The notes beneath the pieces were generated by a model. That model ran no database searches, was not told the DNA's origin, and saw only the letters and a list, made by a program, of their open reading frames with translations. A stretch of 7,144 nucleotides of DNA from Candidatus Zhuqueibacterota bacterium RBG_16_48_16. Lineage in GTDB: Bacteria > Zhuqueibacterota > Zhuqueibacteria > Residuimicrobiales > Sediminimicrobiaceae. The first letter of the stretch is position 1; each line of letters begins with the position of its first letter. Location of the stretch: assembly GCA_001771235.1 (NCBI GenBank), contig METF01000059.1:1-7144 (forward strand), read 5' to 3'. This document shows, in pieces, positions 1 to 5,152 of the stretch. Position numbers and translations under genes: made by a program.

Positions 1-1
1 T

Positions 2-1300
2 AGTCGTACGATTCATAATTCACATCCCCATTTGCTGGTCAGCGACGGCCAGGGAAATGTTTTCGACATCCCCGAGCTGGAAATGGCCGGCATGAGTCTC
101 AAACAATGCCGTGTGCCCGATGAAGCTGAGATCATCGACATGCCGGCAGGCAGCAATTTGTTTGAATTGCCGGGACGCATTCCGGTTGGTTATGATCGAA
201 GGGCGGATAAATTCATCCCCCTGCCCTATTACCGGGGCAAACCGGTTTTTGCCGTTGCGGCATTCATGGCCCCGGCCTATTCGCAAATTTTGCGCAGCGC
301 CTTCCAAACACCGCAAGCCGCCCCACGATTGCCTCTTTTTGCCTATACCGCGGCGGGCTGGCGGGATGACCGCTTTTGCGTCGCGGCAATGCGCGTCGAT
401 GCCGATATTCGCCAGGATGTAGGCCAATTTGATGAAAACGACATCGCGAATGGCCGCCTGGCAAAGCTAAAGAGCTTTTCGCAGAACCGCCTGGTGCAGC
501 ACCTCGTCGAAAATTGCGTCGATAAATATCATTGTCCGGCGGCGCAGAATTTTACGCTCGATCGTTGGGAATGCCCGGTGCCGACAAGTCCATCCTGCAA
601 CGCCCAATGCGTTGGCTGCATTTCGCAACAGCTTAAAAGCACCGGTGTACGCGCCACCCAGGATCGGCTCAATTTCGTCCCCACGGTGGATGAGATCGTC
701 GAGCTCACCGTACCACACCTGGAATCGGCTCCACGCGCCATCATCAGTTTCGGACAGGGGTGCGAAGGCGAGCCGCTGATCCAGTGGAAGCTCATCGAGC
801 AATCCATTCGCGAAATCCGCAAACGGACGAGGCGGGGCACGATCAACATTAACACCAATGCGTCCTACCCCAAAGTCGTCGAGCGATTATGCCACGCGGG
901 ACTGGACAGCATTCGCGTCAGCATGAACAGCGCCCGCGAAACTTTTTACACCAAATATTATGTACCGAAGAATTATTCTTTTCAAAATGTCCTTGAGAGC
1001 ATGGAGGTGATGCGCAAACATGACAAGTGGATCTCACTCAACTATTTCATCTTTCCCGGCCTCACCGATGATCCCGCTGAAATCGAGGCGCTGCTCGCTA
1101 TCGTTCACCGCTATCGCATCGATTACATTCAGATGCGCAACCTCAACATCGACCCCGACTGGTACATGGACGAATTAAGACTCGACTCGTCACCTGATAA
1201 ACCTATCGGCATTTTGGCATGGAAGGCAAAAATTGAAAAAGAAGCCCCGTGGATTCGCTTCGGTTATTTTAATCCGCCCAGGGAGGATTGGGGAAGGTGA
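2..1300 (+). CDS. Radical SAM protein with long N-terminal domain (5' end probably outside window)
   Basis: The reading frame is open from the window edge. The first usable start inside is TTG at 32, which has no Shine-Dalgarno sequence before it. The upstream in-frame residues (NSHPHL before LVSDGQGN) read like protein, so the true start probably lies just left of the window. Counting from TTG32, the product is 422 residues. A [4Fe-4S]/SAM cluster motif CX3CX2C is formed by C189, C193 and C196 (CNAQCVGC). Further along the barrel are GQGCEGEPL (241-249, in the glycine-rich SAM-contact position), NTNAS (274-278), SIRVSMNS (293-300) and FPGLTD (341-346). About 185 residues precede the cluster, with conserved-looking PLFAYTAAGW (101-110). 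From memory this matches a widespread but uncharacterised radical SAM family in FCB bacteria and former Deltaproteobacteria. Substrate is unknown. It ends in TGA and converges on the next gene, 25 bases away. Confidence 0.9.
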   Translation, partial: SRTIHNSHPHLLVSDGQGNVFDIPELEMAGMSLKQCRVPDEAEIIDMPAGSNLFELPGRIPVGYDRRADKFIPLPYYRGKPVFAVAAFMAPAYSQILRSAFQTPQAAPRLPLFAYTAAGWRDDRFCVAAMRVDADIRQDVGQFDENDIANGRLAKLKSFSQNRLVQHLVENCVDKYHCPAAQNFTLDRWECPVPTSPSCNAQCVGCISQQLKSTGVRATQDRLNFVPTVDEIVELTVPHLESAPRAIISFGQGCEGEPLIQWKLIEQSIREIRKRTRRGTININTNASYPKVVERLCHAGLDSIRVSMNSARETFYTKYYVPKNYSFQNVLESMEVMRKHDKWISLNYFIFPGLTDDPAEIEALLAIVHRYRIDYIQMRNLNIDPDWYMDELRLDSSPDKPIGILAWKAKIEKEAPWIRFGYFNPPREDWGR

Positions 1301-1325
1301 GTGTTGGTAAATGAAATCAGAAACT

Positions 1326-1613
1326 CTATTTGAAAAACGCAAAAAGCATTCCCAGGATGAACCCAACCTGGCCGACCCAGAAGATAAACATCCATTTGAT
1401 CAGGTCAGCGCGGGTATTTACGATTTCTTTCGTTAGCCTTGTATCTAATTTGGCAATCTCTTCCGACAACCTTCGCTCAAACTTTTCCTCGACAAACTCG
1501 AGCACGTTGTTTTTCTGTTCCGCTTGGCCCTGGTTAATCAGACGCACCAGGGCATCGACAGCTTCGTCGCCGAGTTTTTCTTTTAATGGTCTTTCAACAG
1601 TTACTATGGGCAT
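1326..1613 (-). CDS. Small coiled-coil protein with C-terminal membrane anchor
   Basis: A 95-residue protein beginning MPIVTVERPLKEKLGDEAVD. The middle (about 30-70) is charged and heptad-like (VEEKFERRLSEEIAKLDTRL), suggesting a coiled coil. Residues 72-94 (IKWMFIFWVGQVGFILGMLF) form one hydrophobic membrane span ending in FFK. This architecture resembles small bacterial proteins grouped with DUF1640/CCDC90-like families, whose eukaryotic members are mitochondrial; that assignment is from recalled pattern, not a search. The start is well supported: on the minus strand GGAAGGA lies a few bases before ATG. It probably oligomerises at the inner membrane with its N-terminus in the cytoplasm. It is a single-gene unit, convergent with the radical SAM gene. 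Function is unknown. Confidence 0.8.
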   Translation of the reverse strand: MPIVTVERPLKEKLGDEAVDALVRLINQGQAEQKNNVLEFVEEKFERRLSEEIAKLDTRLTKEIVNTRADLIKWMFIFWVGQVGFILGMLFAFFK

Positions 1614-1643
1614 TTCTTCCTTCCTTGTTTTTCTTTGTGAGGT

Positions 1644-1671
1644 AATTTAAGTGAATATCCTTTTAATGCAA
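1644..1671 (-). promoter_or_regulatory. Possible promoter for the coiled-coil gene
   Basis: On the minus strand TTGCAT (1671-1666) and TAAATT (1649-1644) are separated by 16 bases. Each matches 4 of 6 positions of the sigma-70-type consensus. This would place the transcript start about 25 bases before the gene start at 1613. The match is weak, and the organism's promoter consensus is unknown. Confidence 0.2.
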
Positions 1672-1762
1672 GAGAAAATTATGGCTTATGAAATGATGCA
1701 CCAAGATATTATGGCTCTCGCCATATCTCAGCTTTATAGCCGGAATATTTTAATGAATAATC

Positions 1763-1771
1763 TGTTAAAAT
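1763..1771 (+). promoter_or_regulatory. Possible extended -10 element (TGTTAAAAT)
   Basis: TG-T-TAAAAT fits the extended -10 pattern TGnTATAAT with one mismatch. No good -35 box is visible 16-18 bases upstream. If used, it would give the DUF1579-like gene a leader of roughly 210 bases containing the inverted repeat at 1830-1877. This is an inference from a short match in AT-rich DNA. Confidence 0.15.
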
Positions 1772-1829
1772 GAAACGAGTGGTTGGGCAATGAAGGGTTT
1801 CAATTAACACATCCGATAAAATTCTCCCT

Positions 1830-1877
1830 ACGGGCTTGCATTCTCTCGCAAAAGTCTCACCATTGGTAAAAGCCCGT
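1830..1877 (+). other. Nested inverted repeat, possible structured leader RNA
   Basis: An 8-bp perfect pair, ACGGGCTT (1830-1837) and AAGCCCGT (1870-1877), encloses two smaller pairings: TTGC/GCAA around an 8-base loop (1836-1851) and ACCA/TGGT (about 1860-1867). Outer and inner stems overlap slightly at TT, so they partly compete, but a compact three-way fold is possible. It lies about 110 bases before the DUF1579-like gene in otherwise AT-rich non-coding DNA (1614-1988). I do not recognise a known riboswitch class. Confidence 0.25.
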
Positions 1878-1988
1878 GCCATCTTAAAATCCGAGATTCA
1901 TTAAGTGTAAAAAGATATCCTGAAATCGATGTTTATGCTGTTCGTACAAATCACATAACACAATTTTTCATTAAAAGGAGGTATTTTG

Positions 1989-2489
1989 ATGAAGCGAGTG
2001 GTTTTTCTGTTCTTGATTTTGGGCGTTTGTTTGGTTAATGCCCAGGAAGGAATGCAGGCGCCGGAGCCATTGACAGATGCATTTCTTAAATCATACCTTG
2101 GCAAGTGGCAGGGCGCAACAAAGAGTGAGATGGGTGAATCCGAGGATGTGATGGATTGCTGGATGGCACTCAATGATCAATTTGTCCTCATCAACTACAA
2201 ATCGACGTCGCCGGCGATGAATTACGAGGGCATGGGCGCTGTGACCATCGACCCACAGTCCGGCCAAGTGCTTGGCTACTGGATCGATTCGATGCGGGAT
2301 ATGTCGAAAGGCGTAGGCAAGATCGAAGGCAACAAATTGATCATGGAGTGGACCAGCAAAATGGGCACCGGAACCAGAACCGAAGAACTCGTTGACAACA
2401 AGCTGCATGTTACTTCCAAATGGAAGATGCCGGATGGCTCGGTTATGGAATCAACGTCTGATTTCCAGCGTGTTCCAACGAGTGAATAG
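1989..2489 (+). CDS. Exported DUF1579-like protein
   Basis: A 166-residue protein. The ATG at 1989 is chosen over the TTG at 1986 because a perfect AGGAGG (1976-1981) sits 7 bases before it. Residues 1-18 are a signal peptide (MKR, then VVFLFLILGVCLV, cleavage likely after VNA), with no lipobox cysteine at the cleavage site. The mature part has LGKWQG (37-42), a central GMGAVTIDPQSGQVLGYWID (81-100) followed by SM, and a C-terminal strand-rich tail (TSKWKMPDGSVMESTSDFQ). The initial LG.W.G and the G...D..SG.V.GYWIDSM block are what I recall of DUF1579, a family thought to form a small lipocalin-like beta-barrel. Its role is unknown, and ligand binding in the periplasm is only a guess. It appears to be a monocistronic gene, as a strong hairpin follows. 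Confidence 0.85.
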   Translation: MKRVVFLFLILGVCLVNAQEGMQAPEPLTDAFLKSYLGKWQGATKSEMGESEDVMDCWMALNDQFVLINYKSTSPAMNYEGMGAVTIDPQSGQVLGYWIDSMRDMSKGVGKIEGNKLIMEWTSKMGTGTRTEELVDNKLHVTSKWKMPDGSVMESTSDFQRVPTSE

Positions 2490-2504
2490 CAATTGCCATT
2501 ATTT

Positions 2505-2535
2505 GCCTCGCAAAAGGACTCGTCTTTTGCGAGGC
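2505..2535 (+). terminator. Strong 12-bp hairpin after the DUF1579-like gene
   Basis: GCCTCGCAAAAG (2505-2516) pairs perfectly with CTTTTGCGAGGC (2524-2535) around the 7-base loop GACTCGT, 15 bases after the stop codon. Position and stem strength fit a transcription terminator or an mRNA 3'-end stabiliser. There is no U-run after it on either strand, so intrinsic termination would be atypical. Confidence 0.55.
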
Positions 2536-2570
2536 TGTACCTTCCCCAAATGATCCGAATCCGCATATTC

Positions 2571-2590
2571 TCCCTCTTAAAAGGGATTTT
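2571..2590 (+). terminator. Short weak hairpin followed by T-run
   Basis: TCCCT (2571-2575) and AGGGA (2582-2586) form a 5-bp stem around a 6-base loop, directly followed by TTTT. It sits about 35 bases beyond the 12-bp hairpin and could complete termination. The stem is short, so chance is a serious alternative. Confidence 0.2.
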
Positions 2591-2628
2591 GACCTGCACG
2601 TTCAAGTTAATTTGATTTCTATTTTCAA

Positions 2629-2674
2629 TTGGAGGCATGCACATTGTCCTCAGCGCCTTTATATGTGCCTCCAA
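2629..2674 (+). repeat. Imperfect inverted repeat, 12 bp with a 4-base bulge
   Basis: TTGGAG-(GCAT)-GCACAT (2629-2644) pairs with ATGTGCCTCCAA (2663-2674) across an 18-base loop. All 12 pairs are perfect apart from the unpaired GCAT on the left arm. It lies in the non-coding stretch 2490-2827, away from either gene end. It could be a remnant of a small repeat element, an RNA structure, or a binding site. Confidence 0.4.
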
Positions 2675-2763
2675 AAGGTAGTGGCAGAATTCTTTGCTGT
2701 TGCATAGCGGGGATTTCCTGCTGAGATGTGGGACAAAATTTCTGCAAACAAAATGCTTTTTTT

Positions 2764-2791
2764 TCCGTAAGACCCTGAGATAATTTACGGA
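2764..2791. promoter_or_regulatory. Operator-like inverted repeat around the promoter of the propeller gene
   Basis: TCCGTAA (2764-2770) and TTACGGA (2785-2791) are perfect 7-bp inverted arms with a 14-base spacer. That spacer contains the best -10 candidate for the downstream gene (TGAGATAAT, 2776-2784). Arms centred on a -10 element are the usual geometry of a repressor operator. The regulator is unknown and none is encoded in the window. A simple RNA hairpin is less likely if transcription starts near 2791. Confidence 0.35.
2776..2784 (+). promoter_or_regulatory. Likely extended -10 element for the propeller/CotH unit
   Basis: TG-A-GATAAT matches the extended -10 pattern TGnTATAAT at all but one base. 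There is no clear -35 box; the -35 region falls in a T-run (2757-2764). It predicts a start near 2791 and a leader of about 37 bases to the ATG at 2828. Confidence 0.35.
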
Positions 2792-2827
2792 TTTAACCGC
2801 CAGACATATCAGAATGGGAGGCGAAAA

Positions 2828-5047
2828 ATGAGAAGCCTTGCTCTTGTTGTCATGTTTATTCTTTTTGTCTTTGCAGAAGGTTTTGCACAGGTAAGCTGGT
2901 TCTGGCAGAATCCCACGCCGCAGGGGAACCGGCTTAACGCTATCCATACATTTGATCAAAATCATGCTCTTGCTGTCGGTGATTTCGGCACCGTCATTAG
3001 CACAGCCGATGGGGGCGAAAATTGGGATGTTGTTCACAGTGCCTCAGGCATGACCATTAATTTGCGCGATATTTTTTTTATCAATGATTCGATCGGGTGG
3101 ATTTCCGGCGAAGTCGGAATCCTGCTAAAAACGATGGATGGTGGACATTCATGGCAGAATTTATCAAGTCCAACATCTCTTGATATGTACTCGATATTTT
3201 TTTTAGATCAAAATACAGGATGGACTGTTGGGCGATGGGGCAAGGTTTTTAAAACCAACGATGGCGGCGCTAGCTGGGAAGCCCAGGAGAGCAACAGCTA
3301 TCGCAATTTAAAAGGTGTACATTTTGTAGATTCTCAAACAGGCTACATCGTTGGTCATGGCGGGACGATTCTTAAAACGGTCAACGGCGGGACTCAGTGG
3401 GATTCAAAAACCAACGGGACATCATCACATTTGCAGTCAGTATATTTTGTGAATGCAGATACCGGCTGGGTTGTCGGGCAGGACAGCACCATATTGAAAA
3501 CAATGGATGGTGGTGAGCATTGGATGGCTCAACGCAGCATCTCGTCGCACCATTTTGCGTCAGTCGAGTTTGTGGATGCGGATACCGGCTGGGTGGCCGG
3601 TTTTACCGGATTTGTCGACGATTATGGAATTATGCAAAAAAGCACCGGGACCATATTAAAAACAGTTGATGGCGGCGAAAACTGGCAGGTGCAGAACACG
3701 AGTCCGATTCGGGCTTTGAACGCCCTTGCCTATAACCGTTTTGGCACCTGCTGGGCGGTCGGAGAATCCGGCATGATCTTCAAGTCCGCCGATTGGGGAA
3801 CGAGCTGGGTTACGCAAATTGGCGGATTTGCAGAATCCTTGCTCTCGGTTTACTTTATCAATGTAGACACCGGCTGGGTCGCCTCCGACCAGACCATCTT
3901 AAAAACAACCGATGGCGGCATGAATTGGACTCGCAACTCGAATGGTTTTTTCAGTGATACAACAATTTTGTATAAAAATATACTCTCAATGCAATTCCTG
4001 GATGCCGATACCGGCTGGGCAGCGGGTGCATACGAGATGGAAATAGGAAATAATTATGAGCTTCGCAGTATCATCTTGAAAACAACAGATGGAGGTGAAA
4101 ACTGGCTGCAACAGCAGAGCGGATTCTATGAAATTCTTTATGGACTTTATATGGTCAATGCCGATACAGGGTATGCCATTGGCTATCGCATCAACATTAA
4201 CACCGGCACACCCTCGAGTTTGATGTACAAGACAGTGGACGGCGGTAATAATTGGCAAGAAATAAACGCTCGGATGGGATATGCCGCTTTTTCAACATAT
4301 TTCGTCGATTCGAAAACCGGCTGGGCGGTTGCTTATAATACAAATGTTTATAAAACGACAGATGGAGGCGCAACGTGGAGAACATATAGAACGGATTTGA
4401 ATGACGTGTTTTTGTTTTCCATTTCATTTTTTGATGAAAATATAGGATGGGCTGTTGGCATAGAAGGCTCAATTGTCAAAACCGACGATGGCGGCCTGAC
4501 CTGGACGCAGCAAAACAGCGGCACCTATAATGATTTGTATTCACTATGTGTTGTCGATCAGAAAACGGTTTGGGCTGCCGGCACGAGAGGGACAATTATT
4601 CATACCATCGATGGCGGCGAAAGGTGGACAAAATATGAGACAAACACCAGCAATGACTTTTGGGGCATCACCTTTCCGCAAGTGGAGATAGGATATGCCG
4701 TTGGCATGAATGGCACAATACTGAAAACAGTGAATGGCATTTCCGATGTTCAATTTTTAGCTGATCGCAAAAGCACGATAGCCGAGCAGATCACTCTTTA
4801 TCAAAATTATCCCAATCCTTTCAATCCAACAACAACATTTTCTTTTTATTTGCCAATATCATCCAGAATTACACTGAAAATATATAATATCCTGGGCAAA
4901 GAAATTTCGACCCTAATCGACGATTATAGACCGTCAGGCTTGCACCAGATTTCTTTCTCAGCCCACGACCTGCCCAGCGGTCTGTATTTCTATCAATTGC
5001 AGGCAGGTGATCGCCGGCAAATAAGAAAGTTTCTTGTGCAGAAGTAG
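2828..5047 (+). CDS. Secreted double beta-propeller protein (Ycf48/BNR-like repeats) with T9SS C-terminal sorting domain
   Basis: A 739-residue protein. Start ATG2828 has GGAGG (2817-2821) 6 bases upstream. Residues 1-20 are a signal peptide (hydrophobic LALVVMFILFVF, cleavage probably after GFA). The body has 14 repeats of about 41 residues, each running D..TGW.VG..G.I.KT.DGG..W. The DGGxxW turns begin at 61, 104, 145, 186, 227, 281, 322, 362, 421, 471, 512, 554 and 595, with a degenerate NG at 636. This is the photosystem-stability-factor/Ycf48-like and BNR/sortilin-like propeller class. Extra loops of about 9-18 residues enlarge repeats 6, 9 and 10. Residues about 655-739 are a T9SS sorting domain: LYQNYPNPFNPTT (657-669), a strand-rich core, DLPSGLYFYQLQ and a basic tail ending FLVQK. 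It is predicted to cross the outer membrane via T9SS. A binding or adhesion role is inferred; no catalytic motif is seen. The CotH-like gene follows after 105 bases. Confidence 0.92.
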   Translation: MRSLALVVMFILFVFAEGFAQVSWFWQNPTPQGNRLNAIHTFDQNHALAVGDFGTVISTADGGENWDVVHSASGMTINLRDIFFINDSIGWISGEVGILLKTMDGGHSWQNLSSPTSLDMYSIFFLDQNTGWTVGRWGKVFKTNDGGASWEAQESNSYRNLKGVHFVDSQTGYIVGHGGTILKTVNGGTQWDSKTNGTSSHLQSVYFVNADTGWVVGQDSTILKTMDGGEHWMAQRSISSHHFASVEFVDADTGWVAGFTGFVDDYGIMQKSTGTILKTVDGGENWQVQNTSPIRALNALAYNRFGTCWAVGESGMIFKSADWGTSWVTQIGGFAESLLSVYFINVDTGWVASDQTILKTTDGGMNWTRNSNGFFSDTTILYKNILSMQFLDADTGWAAGAYEMEIGNNYELRSIILKTTDGGENWLQQQSGFYEILYGLYMVNADTGYAIGYRININTGTPSSLMYKTVDGGNNWQEINARMGYAAFSTYFVDSKTGWAVAYNTNVYKTTDGGATWRTYRTDLNDVFLFSISFFDENIGWAVGIEGSIVKTDDGGLTWTQQNSGTYNDLYSLCVVDQKTVWAAGTRGTIIHTIDGGERWTKYETNTSNDFWGITFPQVEIGYAVGMNGTILKTVNGISDVQFLADRKSTIAEQITLYQNYPNPFNPTTTFSFYLPISSRITLKIYNILGKEISTLIDDYRPSGLHQISFSAHDLPSGLYFYQLQAGDRRQIRKFLVQK
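2927..4738 (+). repeat. Fourteen in-frame tandem repeats of about 123 bp encoding propeller blades
   Basis: The repeat unit is about 41 codons, with longer units where blades 6, 9 and 10 carry insertions. Protein similarity is clear throughout. DNA similarity is locally high: the 13-mer GATACCGGCTGGG occurs identically at 3458-3470, 3581-3593 and 4007-4019, with a one-base variant at 3866-3878. The first two copies are exactly 123 bases apart, indicating intragenic duplication. Confidence 0.85.
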
Positions 5048-5152
5048 CTCGATGAGGCAGGCGGAATCATTTAAAAGTTCTGTTCTGGTTGGTTTGTCTG
5101 TTTTGGAAAAGTCATGAACATAAAACTCGAATTTGAAATTGGGAGTCAAAAC

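Noticed and set aside
20..427. Minus-strand open frame opposite the radical SAM N-terminus
   Set aside because: The plus frame matches a known protein family across this stretch; the minus product is a shadow rich in Arg, Ala and His.
1301..1325. Bidirectional terminator between the convergent genes
   Set aside because: The 25-base gap has no inverted repeat or T-run capable of terminating either transcript.
2276..3037. Minus-strand open frame of 253 codons across the intergenic region
   Set aside because: It overlaps the end of the DUF1579-like gene and the signal-peptide region of the propeller gene. Its product looks random and reads through the strong hairpin.
5114..5152. Upstream in-frame ATG5114 as the start of the CotH-like protein
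   Set aside because: It would put 13 polar residues before the signal peptide, and its upstream GGAAAAG is a poorer ribosome binding site than GGGAG before ATG5153. It cannot be fully excluded.
5048..5152. Possible terminator or small gene between the propeller and CotH-like genes
   Set aside because: No stable hairpin or credible short frame is visible; the spacer appears simply transcribed through.
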